From Numida meleagris (lineage: Eukaryota; Chordata; Aves; Galliformes; Numididae), in assembly GCF_002078875.1 (NCBI RefSeq), contig NC_034414.1, positions 23,552,616-23,616,615 on the forward strand: 64,000 bases of DNA, written 5' to 3'. The notes under the pieces were generated by a model. The model saw only the letters and a program-made list of their open reading frames with translations, was not told the origin of the DNA and made no database searches. Positions 24,101 through 35,900 of the stretch are shown piece after piece (within the stretch, counting starts at the first letter, position 1; every line of letters begins with the position of its first letter). Both the position numbers and the translations under genes were made by a program.

Positions 24101-27100
24101 CCCCAGTTAGATACACTTGAATAAAGGAAAGAACATTACAGTATTGATGATCTGTTGAGAGCATCACTGAAAAAAAAATGAAAAAGAACAGCAAGTATGA
24201 TTCTCTCAGAATGCTTCAAAATTCCAAAGTTAATTCTGCTGCATCCTTTGTAGTGTCTCCTCCTGGGAAGGGATTATCTGCTCTCCATTGCCAAGGCTCT
24301 TTCCTCATTCTTCTCCATGGCCCTATCTGTGCCAGGATAGCTTCACGCTACAGAGCAGAGGTCTTTCTTTCAGCCTGCCATCCCAGGAAAAGGGATATAA
24401 AACCATTTCTGCAGGTGAGTACTCCAAACTCTTCTGTCTCTGTTACTACGTACTATGGTGGAGACAACCTCTCACCTCTATGGTAGATGTCTTCAATAAA
24501 GCAATCTGATCCTCCCTGGTGAGCTCCCTGAAGCCAGGTAGTTGCTTGGCAAAGTCCACAATCTCTTGCACAGAGATAATTGCAAGTTCTGTAAAGTGAG
24601 CAAAACGCTGCTGCCTTGCTTCGCGGTTATTAGGGTCAGGAACTTGGGGCCATGGCTGTGGAGATGAGAAGAGAACAGAAGGAGGAGAAGATGAAGTGAA
24701 CAGAGAAAGAAAATGAGTGAGACGCACTGGAAGATTAGTTGCTCTATACAGAACTATGCCTCAAGCATTTCCATTCTACCAAATACTTCACCCCCAACCC
24801 CGACTCTTCATACTTCCATTTGTCCCTTATTATTCTTACTATTATATATTTCCGCTAGTAAGAATATTTACCGTCACTTTGAGTCTGTCAGTGAATGAGC
24901 GCTGGTTGCACTGCTGTTGAGCAGCCACAAGCTTTTCAATCATGTTTAACTGTTCAGGTGTCAGCTGGTGGGAAGGGCTTGGTGGCTGTGGAGGGTTTGG
25001 ACGCACCACAACTGTCCGCGCCTGATCGTCTTCCTGCTTCTTCAGCTTCTTCAGCCGAATCTGCTCTTCAGACAGAACATCTACAATAGGAACAGCCAGA
25101 GATCAATTGTAGAGGAACAATGGAAACCACACTAAACACAGGGTAGCATTTTGTGGACGGAGAAGCAGAGGTTACAGCTGCCAGCATCTGGCTTATGGAC
25201 ACTCGTACAGGATACAGATAGCGATACTTATTTGTGTCTCACTCTTTTCTCTACTTGTTCCATTGCCTTTCTTTTAATTGTACTGTCCTGCAAAACATTC
25301 ACAAAGGACAGCGAACACATAAAGCTCCCATCATGCTGCCCTGCAGATGTCAGAAACAGCTTTTGCCATTGAGCAATTTCCCAAAATACCATATAACATA
25401 GTCCAAGAGGTGCTCTCTCCACATCATGATGAGTCCATTACATTTTATATAATCCTGTCGTTTCACCTTTTTCTGATATTGCTAAGTTAACAGTTTCTGT
25501 CATTTAATCTTCTCCTTAAGAGGTCAGAGCCAGTACTGGATAGTTAGACCACAAAAGGACACAGCCCACCTGCAGCAGAAATGTACAGCAAGTGGAATAA
25601 AGGACAGCTTTGTATAAATCCTACTGAGGAGGAATGCAAGTCCTTCTGCAGCAGGGCTGGAAGCCTTCAGTTATGAAATCAACGAGTGATACTACTTAGA
25701 TTCAACATTGTAGAAAACAAAACAAGTCAGTTTGCTCATTAAATTAATTTAGATGCCTGTCATGGTTTTATGATTTTTGGTTATCAGTATTCCATATCAT
25801 AACATCATGTAGTGCACCAGGAGTTAAAGAGTTAATGCCCCAGTTCTGTGGATTGTGGATAGTTCTGGGTACCTGGCTCTCAGAAGAGAAGAACTACATT
25901 TCCCAGAGGATTTTGCTGCTCTGTTACCATTTTCCGTTCAGAGGGAAAGATAAAACCGTTCACATATCACGAGACGTCTTCTTCTCTTCCCGTCTCTCGT
26001 CCTGGCGGCATCTCGCTCCCCAGCCATCTCACTGTCGGCACTAGAGTAAGGCCTCTCTTTGTTTTTTGGACACACTCTCTCACTGTATTGGATTTGTTAG
26101 CTTAAATTGTAAAGATATTGTCTTACATTGTGTTATTTTGCATTCTGATATCTTATTTAGTAAACTTTCTCCTCAGATCGTTGCCGTTGTTTTGTTTTTA
26201 GGCCCATCTTCTTACCTTTTTTCCCTTTTCCCTTTCCCGGGGCGTGGGTCCGTGGGTCCCCTGCCCCATTAGTCACGGAACCGGGCCTTACCAGCCCATA
26301 AACCATTGACAACGCCTTTAACTAAGTTAACTGAAAAAAAAGATAATTGATTTTTGATGCAGATGTTTGTTGTTTCTTTAAGTCAAAGCTGCAAAAACTA
26401 CCTGCAAGTCACATCTAAATCACCCGGCGAGCTAGTGCTAAATGAACAAAAAGCAGAAAGCAATCTGGAAATGAAATTGTATCTTCAAAAACAAAAATAA
26501 AAATAAAAAATAAAGCTTGACCTTGCTGAAAAAGCCTTTGGTCATTTTTTATGCAGAGGTAGCAAGGAAAAATGGGTGCTACGCAAGAAGGCAGGCCCCA
26601 AAATTGAACAAGTATAAACTTGCACTTCTCAGATGAACTGTGTTAAATGTGAAGGCAAGAACTAGGCAACTACTGAGACAGTGTGCTCCGAGGTGGACAA
26701 TACACAGGATTGGAGGGAAAGCCCAAGAGCATAACACCATCAAGCTGAGATGAACCTTTATCCCAGACTTTCAACAGTAAGGGAGGGTATGCATGCACAC
26801 GCACACACAAAATCAGAATTCTTATAGCAAAGGCATTCAGTACAATTGCAACATCAAACATGACCTGTAAGATTGGAGAATGCTAGCCACAGTATGAATA
26901 TAAGAACAGAAGAGATTGATTCAGGCAATTACAGTCCCTCATCTTAGGTCTCAGATGAATGAAGATTTTCTATCAGAGTAACAAGTTACCAAGTATCAGA
27001 AAACCTCACAAACTGCCCATGTGGAAGCTTCCTTCACCACACCACACTCCAAGTAATCTGAGCCACTCAGTTTTCCATGAAGGAGCTATTTAACCTCACA

Positions 27101-30100
27101 GTGCATGCTGGTTTAAGAAAGATAAACTGGCCATGAATAACATCAGTCTGGGAATTAGAAGAATGTTTCCAACAATTTGTAGAAGGAATGACTTTCCAAA
27201 TAAACAGCTGGGGGAAAAAATCTCATTTTTTTTGTCATGATTAACAAGGCAAATTTACACCATGGATTACAGTGTTGACAAGACAAGTGGTCGACAAAAT
27301 GGCCCAGTGATTCCTTCTGGCATAGTTTTCCTGAGCTGAAGTGTATCCTCTGTCTTCAATGAGCAAACACTGAAACATAACGAGGCTCTCCAGTAGTATC
27401 TACCTGCAACAGAAGGATAACAGGGCGGACAGGCAACCTTACAGAATCATTTTTCAAGTACGTCTCTTTTTGTAGCTCTCAGAATCAGGGGGAAACAGTG
27501 CAGAGACAGCCTACATAAAGCTGATCCAAACCAGTACGGAAGATTACATATGTTAAGCACACTGCATTTCAGCTTCCAAAAAATGAAAAGCACGTTTTCT
27601 TGCTGCAGCTCACTGGGGCTTACTGTTTTTGCAGAAGCGTATTTCAGAGAAGTTTCTGAAATACTTTGTGTTCTTCACTGCTCTGGCTGCTGAATGTCAG
27701 AAAAAGAGACTTCACACAAAATTAATGGTAAGTGAGCACCCATGCAGACAGCCTTGTGTCAACGGTTTACGGGCGTTTGGCCCGGTTCTGTGATGAATGG
27801 GACAGGGAACCCACGGACCCACGCCCTGGGAAAGGGAAAAAAAAAAAGGGTAAGGAGATGGGCCTGAGAGCAAAAACAGCGGCAACAATCTGAGGAGAAA
27901 CAAACTAATTTACTAAATAAGATATCGGAATGCAAAACAACACACTATAATACAATATAATTACAATTTAAGCTAATAAATCCAATACAGTGAGAGAGAA
28001 AGTCCAAAAATCAAGGTAGGCCTTACTCTACTACCGACGATAAGATGGCTGGAGAGCGAGGTGCTGCCAGGACGAGAGACGGGCGGAAAGAGAGAACAGG
28101 TCTCGTGATCCACATGTGAGTTTCTATCATTCCCTCTGACTGGAAACGGTAACAGGGGAGCAAAGTACCCTGGGGAATGTAGTAGTCCTTCTCTTCTGAG
28201 AACCAGGTACATTCACTACATGATGTTATGATGTGGAATACCAATAACCAAAAATCATAAAACCATGACACCTTGGTCAGCAGAGGGATGAAACCTGAGT
28301 GCCTTGTCAGGGGAGTGCTGTTTCTGACATGTGAGCAGGCGCATTGCTGAATATTCAGAAACAGCAGCCTTATGGTCCTGTGAGAAAAATAACTAAGTTC
28401 ATTAACGGCAGCGACAAGACTGAATCTGCACAAATACAGCTGCAGTACTGTGGCGCTGCCCTTGACCTCTGTCACGTGGTGAATACAGGAAGTGCTTTTT
28501 GGCATTTAAAGAGCATGGTGACAAACCTCATAGTGCAGACCAAAGGACAGACAGAAGTCTGAGTTTACAGCTGACAGCATACTGAAGAATGTGTAAACCT
28601 TATCTGCGAGTCTTTCCTCTGAGGTCACACTCCATGAATTTCTTATAAAACAGTGTTTTCAAAGAATACAGCGTGGCTGGGGATCTCAGCACATCAATGT
28701 TGTTTCACCAACAGCCTCACCTCTCCATGTAATCCCTGCTGAGCTCCCAGCACCTTCCCATACACAGTCCAGCCTGCAGCACGCACGGCTCACATGTGCT
28801 CCCCAGGGTTCACGCCGTCCTCCTCCTTACAGCCACTCCCACTGGCCACTAGCTCACTCCTATCCCCTCATCCCAGCACCCACCAGCACCACTTCCTGCA
28901 CTCACACTGCTCCCGCATGCCTGCCTCCTGGCACTTGCGTAGCCGGCACTCCTGACACTTGCGGCGCATATACATGTCCATCTCACACTTGCCGCCATTC
29001 TTGCAGACATACTGGGCGCCCTTGATGACGCTGCGGCGGAAGAAGCCCTTGCAGCCTTCACAGCTCAGCACGTTGTAGTGGAAGCCTGAGGCCTTGTCCC
29101 CACACACACTGCAGACTTCATTTCCCAGCATCTTGGGGGCTGGGCCCTTCTTCCGCTTCAGCGGAGGGTTTTCTATGAGAAGAACAGAAGCAAAAACAAA
29201 CAAAAAAATGACACACTCAAGAGGGAAGCATGGTGTTTGCAACTGATGGCCCCATTCCTTACAATGACCAATACATTCATTCAAACCCACTATCTCCTAA
29301 ATACATGGATGAAAAGATGATTACCCTTTTGGGCAAGCACATCTTCTGCAACAAATCAAATATTGACATAATCCAAACAGTTCCATGCCATATACATAAG
29401 CAGCTATAGCTTTACACTTGACCCTACCATGGGGCAGATCAAAGTGATAAAAACGTGTTCAAGCCTGATGTTCTTCTGCACTTTCCATCAGCAGAAAGGA
29501 GTTAGCCATTTAAGAAATAGCTGCTGAAAAACTGAGCTGAAATTCAAGACTGCACAGAAACTAATTTTTTTCAAAATTCATCTCCAGTTGTCTTACATCC
29601 ATTCTCTGCCATACTCATACACAAGAATCAAGAGAAATGGTTCAGCAATCAAACAGTCCTGAAAAACCAGCACTGAAACTGTGACGCTACAAAAAGACTG
29701 AGCAAGCAACTCCCATAACCAGAACAAATGGGAAAACCTCTAAGACAGAAGACAGTAACTGTGCAGTCAGGAGCAAGGAGCAGACAAGCACTGCGTGAGC
29801 TCTGGAAACCTGTGTAACCCCAAAGCCATCACTTATTTATCAAGGTGACTACTCCTCTCTCCTTAAACTAAGACATTCTCACCCTTAGAGTTCACGTGCC
29901 AAATCTCGTTACTCCATTTAAAAAAAAGGTCTTCACTACTGCCTTGCATTTTAGATGGTCTAGTGCAGCAGTTCCCAGTTCTCCCTACCTCATTCTCATG
30001 GATCTTTATTTTGTCACGAACTGTACATTCTGACATTCTTGATAAAGCTCAGAAATTATTATTAGTGTTCTTCACTTCATATTGGTTTTCAGACTTAAGT

Positions 30101-31692
30101 ATCTTGGTGTTGATTTTCAATTCCACTGACCTTGCAAAGGTCTGGAGGTCACTCATTTTGGCATGCACATCTCATTGCAGACTGGAGATCAGGAAAATGT
30201 CAGCAGAAAGGTTAAGCCCCTGATATTCTCCTCTCCTGATTTACTGTACTTCTTTTCACACAATCTCTTACAAAGAAATTAGGCAATGCCTGTATTTATT
30301 TCAAGTTACTCAGTCTCCTATTGCATATATATTAACTGGTGTAATAACTTTGATGAAGTTTTGAATCATGTTTATACTTCTGAGCGACAGCAAGGTAAAC
30401 CAATAACTCCACATGATGGATCCATCCGGCACATATCTTTTGGCTGTCTTTAATGAGTTTCCTAAAGGTCTGACAACCATCCTTATGACTGTTTTACTGA
30501 GTCAAATAGGCTTAAGTTTTAATCTAAAGAAATTATTTTCCATTTTGAACATCAGGCACTTTAGTTATACTGCTTATTATTGTCATTTTGCATAGTCAAA
30601 GGCTGAGATGTATTCAGCTTGACCACCACCTTGGTACCTTTGGCTCTCATTATGGTCCTCCTTTAGTAGATTCACCGCTTAATCATTTTCTCCACATTTT
30701 GCGACTTTCTTGCATCTTTTGTAAAGCATTTATTAATTTTTTTCCTCTTCTGTCCTCAAATCCATTTTAAGGAATTTCGCTGGAAGTTTGTATACAGCAG
30801 TATCTCTTCCCCTTTCAACTACTCTCTTTGTTTCTACTTTCCTGATGGGTCCTAGTTCAATATTGTATCAGGGATTGGCCACTGCCTCATTGTTCAACAG
30901 CTGACTGCACTGACTTGTCATTCCTTCATTAAGTTGCTGATATGATGCTGGAAACCCTACTTGGGCTTTCTTTTTCTTCCTGTTCTACTACATCTTCTTA
31001 CATTTTGAAGATACAGGATTCTGTGTGTAAGTGGCAATTGTAACTGTGAAACTTCAATTCTCTTTCTCAATATGCTTTTAAGTTCAATTTGTGGAAGATT
31101 ACTCTTTAATTCTGGTGCCCGTCTTTTTTTTTGCCATGTAGCTTCAGAATATCTAATTACTGTGGATATATACATTCTAGAAAAACAAACGTGGAGAGGA
31201 AAACTCCAGCCTCCTTTTGTTATGTCAATCTGCCAGAACCTAGCATTTCATTGCAGCACTAACCTTTGTTGGACTGTCACCTGCAGTAAAGCTTTGTTGT
31301 TCAGCAGCTTTTGATAAGGCTAACAAAAAGAAATCAATTTTACTGCCATACAGACATTGCTTCTAGAACATCAAATTAGCAAAAGACTCAACATCTTTAC
31401 CAGCTAGATAAACTCAGTCATCTTCAACTACCAGTAACGGATTCTAGTCTTAGACATTGGTGTCTCAGATGTAGCAGTGCTCACTCTATAATTTTTCCAA
31501 GTATCATTGTTATTCACAGCTTAAAGAACAGAATCCCTTTAGCTTGTGAGCATTTAATAAGAATTTTTCCATACCTGCATGCTTAGGGGGGTTCTCTGAG
31601 CCAGAGAAGAGTGAAAGCCCTTCCTCCTCCATCTCAAATACACTTGCCACCCTCTTCCCATGGTCCTGTGTGCTGAGTTGAGTGGGACCCAT
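21015..31692 (-). CDS. NR1H3: NR1H3 / LXR-alpha, oxysterol nuclear receptor, complete, 8 coding exons
   Basis: A ligand-activated transcription factor: it forms a heterodimer with RXR on DR4 elements and turns on cholesterol efflux and lipogenic genes when oxysterols bind (family knowledge). Coding exons on the minus strand are 31575-31692, 28906-29172, 24872-25080, 24476-24655, 23988-24087, 22493-22606, 21569-21663 and 21015-21161. These total 1,230 bases (409 residues plus stop), with all phases consistent. The DNA-binding domain starts at Cys60: [12 protein letters not shown]-box CEGCKG, and a second finger ending in KCQEAGM at about 125. The hinge is at about 130-165. The ligand-binding domain runs to the AF-2 helix [13 protein letters not shown]. 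The chosen ATG at 31692 is the first in frame; the codon three positions upstream is GTG. The N-terminal AF-1 region is shorter than in human and does not resemble it. Confidence 0.97.
21569..21663 (-). CDS. NR1H3: NR1H3 coding exon 7
   Basis: The acceptor is TTTTTGGTAG|A and the donor is CCAAAT|GTAAGT. It encodes residues 330-361: [20 protein letters not shown] then [12 protein letters not shown]. It ends on a codon boundary. Confidence 0.96.
22493..22606 (-). CDS. NR1H3: NR1H3 coding exon 6
   Basis: The acceptor is TTGCTGCAG|G and the donor is GCAG|GTAAAA. It encodes residues 292-329, including [20 protein letters not shown] and [16 protein letters not shown]. It is phase 1 at both ends. 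Confidence 0.95.
22651..22668. repeat. CT dinucleotide repeat
   Basis: About eight CT units in a row, 45 bases upstream of the NR1H3 coding exon 6 acceptor. On the coding strand it is a GA run. Confidence 0.9.
23988..24087 (-). CDS. NR1H3: NR1H3 coding exon 5
   Basis: The acceptor is GGTTTCAG|G and the donor is GCAG|GTGCTG. It encodes residues 259-291: [20 protein letters not shown] then [13 protein letters not shown]. The sequence departs slightly from human (PGSESITF and DFSYNRED there). Confidence 0.95.
24476..24655 (-). CDS. NR1H3: NR1H3 coding exon 4 (ligand-binding domain helices 3-5)
   Basis: The acceptor is CTCCACAG|C and the donor is ATAGAG|GTGAGA. It is 180 bases, residues 199-258, starting [20 protein letters not shown]. 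It contains the nuclear-receptor signature region [20 protein letters not shown]. That region forms the coactivator groove. Confidence 0.97.
24872..25080 (-). CDS. NR1H3: NR1H3 coding exon 3 (hinge)
   Basis: The acceptor is CCTATTGTAG|A and the donor is GTGACG|GTAAAT; it encodes residues 129-198. [20 protein letters not shown] is followed by a Pro-rich linker ([13 protein letters not shown]). The start of the ligand-binding domain follows ([19 protein letters not shown]). Confidence 0.96.
25758..26311 (+). mobile_element. Solo LTR of an endogenous retrovirus, copy A
   Basis: 554 bases, beginning TGTCATGGTTTTATG and ending ACCATTGACA, the usual TG...CA ends. The flanks are ATGCC (25753-25757) and ACGCC (26312-26316), a 5-bp target duplication with one change. 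It aligns end to end with copy B (27757-28270). There is no internal region, so it is a solo LTR left by recombination. A GATAAAAC box near 25950 could be TATA-like. It is antisense to NR1H3. The family is not named; a 5-bp duplication is typical of ERVL-type elements. Confidence 0.9.
27757..28270 (-). mobile_element. Solo LTR of an endogenous retrovirus, copy B, inverted relative to copy A
   Basis: 514 bases. On the minus strand it starts TGTCATGGTTTTATG and ends ACCGTTGACA. It is flanked by a perfect 5-bp target duplication, CCTTG at 27752-27756 and 28271-28275. Compared with copy A it lacks about 45 bases near its start and has scattered substitutions. It is in the sense direction of NR1H3. 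No retroviral genes accompany it. Confidence 0.93.
28906..29172 (-). CDS. NR1H3: NR1H3 coding exon 2 (DNA-binding domain)
   Basis: The acceptor is TTCTCATAG|A and the donor is CAGT|GTGAGT. The exon encodes residues 40-128: a basic lead (KRKKGPAPK) and both zinc fingers, with Cys at 60, 63, 77, 80, 96, 102, 112 and 115. The P-box CEGCKG sets half-site recognition. The last base (T) joins the next exon to make codon 129. Confidence 0.97.
29173..31574 (-). other. NR1H3: NR1H3 intron 1 (between first two coding exons)
   Basis: 2.4 kb of AT-rich sequence, T-rich on the plus strand between about 30.2 and 31.3 kb. I see no exon and no recognised repeat. Confidence 0.8.
31575..31692 (-). CDS. NR1H3: NR1H3 coding exon 1 (N-terminal AF-1 region)
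   Basis: It encodes residues 1-39, beginning [14 protein letters not shown] and ending PPKHA, with donor GCAG|GTATGG. It is rich in Glu and Ser ([14 protein letters not shown]). A good candidate acceptor for this exon is CTCTGCAG|T at 31744/31743, which would give a 51-base 5'UTR segment here. Further non-coding exons then lie to the right. Confidence 0.85.
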
Positions 31693-32867
31693 GGAGGCCA
31701 CACAGGAAGGGCTTGCTATAATCTCATCTCTGCAGCATTGTTACTGCAGAGTAAGGGGCAGCACGTGTCTTTCTTCAAGGTCTTTAGTTTTTCTCTGCTA
31801 CTGAAAGTCAGAAAGGAAGTACCTGTGGAGAAAAACAGAGGCAAAAGAGGCAATAGTTCAGCTACTGAGACTGTTAACTCCCAAAATCTATTACAGAATG
31901 CATCTCAAGCAAGCAACAAGATTGTTTCCTTATTAAGGGACAATTAACTTCGTTTTTTATCAATATTTATTCCCTTGAAATAACATTTTAACAAACTGGT
32001 AAAGATACACGGATAGCACACTCCGACACAAAACTGTTTATTGTCACATCAAAGCAGGACAAACCTCCATTACCGCTAGCACCACCATGGGACTTCAGCC
32101 CTAATCTTTCCAAGTATGTGAGAGGAAAATTCCAAACTCTACAACCAGAGACCTTTGCCGAAGCTTCCAGGAACCAATTACTCATTGCCGCCAGCTGTGC
32201 TGGATTTTGTTGCATGCACTCCAGAGCATACAGAAAATTGTAAAAGATAATTTCAATATGCTGACATAGCAACGACTAATTTCTCTATTACTAGCAGCAG
32301 CTGAAGGCTGTGCCAAGGATCAATGATGCATCAAAGATGAGGATTACAAATCCTCCCCTGACCTACAAAAATAAATGGAAAACCAGAATCATACCCAAGG
32401 AAAACCATTGCCATTATGCCACTCTCAGGAAACGTTCACCAATAACCTTCTGGGGACACCCTTTTCTGGAAGTTGGATATCATACTAAAAAGCATCCTTA
32501 TTATAAAACAGTACCTCCGCACTACATAACATGAACCCGGAAAGTGAATCCAATCACTTTTTCCAAAAGGCTGTACTACCTGAGCAGAAAAAAGTCTTAC
32601 CGGTTAGACTGCAAAGACTTAGTGAAACTGATATAAACTGCTAATGTAAACACACCTTTATCTGATCCAACATGCATATAGATCACTTGATCTTAATTCT
32701 GTGATTTACCAGTGCAAGCTAAAAGGATTAACTGATTTAAAAAGCAACTGCCCAGGACCAGTTTAACTTGGCTGATTGAGTTCAGGACTGGAAGTGTGCC
32801 ACTCTCTAGAAGTGAGGAGGTGACAGAAGGCTGTGCAGCAGCACAAATATAAAAGCATCAGGTAAAT

Positions 32868-32906
32868 TAATTAATTTAAATGTAATTAATGTAATTAATT
32901 AATGTG
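32868..32906. repeat. TTAATTAA-rich palindromic block
   Basis: Several overlapping TTAATTAA/TAATTAAT units within 40 bases; self-complementary. Confidence 0.85.
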
Positions 32907-35900
32907 ACCTTTGTAAACACAGACTCAGACTGCACAAGGAACTCAAAACTCCCTTCTCTTGGTGCATGCAGCCACTCAATCACTGCAGAAATAGACTACG
33001 ATAAATGCAACTGCAGCAAACGTGGAACTCAAAGCCACAGAAAAATTAAAAATCCCAATGTAAAAGACTGCAACATAACAGATCCAAGTTGCAAACAATC
33101 TGAAGAGATTCACCGTTCCCAAAGGAACAGCGTGGATATCACTAGTAACTTTAAAAAATATATATCCACAGTAAATCCTGCAGCAACAGAAAACCTTGCG
33201 GAGAGGCACAGAGCACCACCTGGAGATGGGAACTTCAGTGAGAGAAACCCAGAGCTGCCTTGTATTCCTACACGTATGCTCCTCATCGATGCAGATTTTC
33301 GGATCTCTTGGGACATGTTTGGGCACAAAACAGAAAGCTAAGATGCCTGAGTACATCTCCACATTCCTTTAAGCCACGCAAAAGATTCACTCAAGCATTA
33401 ATTACTGTGAAGAATGAAACACCGCTGGCAGTACTGCAGCACTTCTCGAAGAAAAGGTCCAATCCTCCAGCTGATGGACAGAGTGACGGTGCTCAGGCCC
33501 TGCTGCCTGCAGGCAGCAACACAGCTCTGCTGCATCCCAGCCACAAGCCGCAATGCTTTCTGGGAAGTAAGGGAGGAGGAGGGCATCTCCTGATGGGATT
33601 ACAAAATCATGTCATCCACATAATCACGACTGACATTGCAAGAGTGAAACTTGTTGTCAGCAGGACATCTGGAGCCCAAAGGGGAGTTTTTTTTCTTAAA
33701 AAAGAGACTGCTGACTTCCTGGCAATGTCTGACTAGCCTGCAGGAACTCAGCACACGGCAGGGGTATGGCATGTCAGCCACTACCTTCATGCTGTGAAAC
33801 CACATGGTGGAGCTAGGTAATGAAAGCTAAACTAGCCCTTTCCCCACAGGCAGATACAAGAGGCTGCGTGATTAGGCAGGGAATATTCACAGAAATATAT
33901 GAGGGTTGTTTTCTAATGACTCCAATGCTCTTGAGTTCTGTACTAATATTCATGTTATCCGAGGTTCTTATAATCCAATTTGTACCACCACCTCAACTCG
34001 AGATAAAGAAGGGTGATGCAAGCCTGAACTACAAAAGGGAACACAGTCTTCTTGACATCATCTCCTGTGCTGCCTCCCACTGTCTGTCTCAACTCTGTCA
34101 GTTTTAGAAACCAGCACTGGCCAAGTGACAAGAGATGGGGCAATCACTTCTCCAACACAGCATCTATAATGGAGGAATCTGGTGAGCATACACTCCAGTG
34201 GAGAAGCACACGAAGATGAAAGGCTGACAGAAACAATGTTCCACCAGCCCCTTGTCACTCGTGTCTCAAACGAGACGTTAAACATTTCTGAAACGCGTTG
34301 TTCCTTACGTCTTTTCTTCCCTCTCTGACGGTCTCGAGATCAGCACTCCTCAAACAAAATACCAGAGCAGGGACTAGAGAGGCCCTCCAGCAGCAGCCTT
34401 GTCTGAACCCATACCCTCAGCTAGAAGATCACTACTGAGCCCAGCTGAAGCGTTTATGCGCTCTTTTGGAAGTGTTTGACCAGACCCGTCCTCAAGAGCC
34501 ACAAAACTACAAAACATGCCTATTTTCTGTCCCATGCTCTCAGAGGATAAGTAAAGGATATGGCTTTGGGCAGCACAGCACACAGATGAAGAAGCCAAAG
34601 GAGCCAGATGTAGTTACTGTAGTTACATTTTTGATAAAAAAGTCTGTCCTCTTCACAGCATTCTTTGTCTGATGCTTTCTGGGAGTTTACAGACCAGGAA
34701 CCAAACCAGATGCATGTGCATGTCTGGAGAAACTGTGCTGTGGAGCGTAGGGATAACGAGAAGAAGAGCACAACGGACCTTTCACCTCCAAGCACTGGAT
34801 GCTCAGAGGAAATGGTGGCTTTTTAAGAAATTTATGCAAGTCCCTGGGATCTTTCAAAAGAGGAGTTACTGGTCAGAGTCTTGGTAAGTTACAAAATCCT
34901 ACAGCCTTCACACAAGAGAAAATAAGTGGTTGTGTTTCAGTTCTGTAATGAATCACAAGTGTGCACTGCAGCATGTCACCACCAACAGAAGAGACCTTGT
35001 ACATGTATACATGTGGTACTATGACCGTGCTCATGTGTCACATACCTGTGTGTCAACAGGACTGCACCTGTGTGGATAGGCCTAACAAATAGGCTGCTGG
35101 AGAACCAATATGTCTGAAGGGAACAACTTTCAGAGAAACTTACAGCAGGGATGTAATTTTGCATTTGGGCTTCTAGATGCATTCTGATGCACAAAACAAT
35201 CCCCAGTCTGAACCTACCTCTGAAAACTGGGACAAAATAGGGTCTCAAGGGTCTCTGCTGAAAGCTAAATTCTCAGCGTGCACACTAGTCATGATACCTT
35301 GGGTATCAAAAGCTGGCTGTCAATCCAAATGGCTGAGTAAAAAAGAACAACACTGTTGGACTGACACGTCACAGACCCTACAGCACTGGCATAGAACAAA
35401 GCCACTTAGGAAACACTACTCTTTCAATTCTTTCATGCGTACTAACAGGTATTTTGCAACCTAATGCTCTTCCTATACCTTCTCCGGCACAGCAGCCAGA
35501 GCACCTGCAAAAAATGCCTCCAAAAAATGTGTCAGTACCCTGTATTTGTCTCAGAGAAACAAAAGGTTACTCCCAGCTCATGCCAGCTCATTCCTCTGCT
35601 TCGCCCTCTGCATCCTCATATTTCTCAAGAAATGATGGGGCAGCTAAGAGGTCTGTAAGAGCATCAGAAGTAAGCAGCTAACAGGTTTCACTTTGGAAGA
35701 AGTGGCAAGAGTCAGCTCTACCTTTCAGGGTAGAAAAAGAATTCTGTTTAAATCAGTCACGTTCAAAATGAAGTAAGATTCAGTGTGAAAACCAAACAAT
35801 TCAAGAAGAGAAAGCATCAACTTCACATTGTCAAAGGGAGGGACAAAACATGAAAATGCAAGGTGTGCAAAGAAGCACAACATGAGAGCACTGTTTTTAA

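Larger units (their letters stand above)
21162..24871 (-). other. NR1H3: NR1H3 introns between coding exons 3 and 8
   Basis: These are four introns of about 0.4, 0.8, 1.4 and 0.2 kb plus one between exons 7 and 8, all with GT-AG ends. A CT-repeat (22651-22667) lies next to coding exon 6. No transposon or additional exon was recognised. Confidence 0.8.
25081..28905 (-). other. NR1H3: NR1H3 intron 2 (3.8 kb) carrying two inverted solo LTRs
   Basis: This intron separates the DNA-binding-domain exon from the hinge exon. It is the only place in the gene with LTR sequence; the 1.4 kb between the LTRs looks like unique intron DNA with no retroviral coding sequence. Confidence 0.85.
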
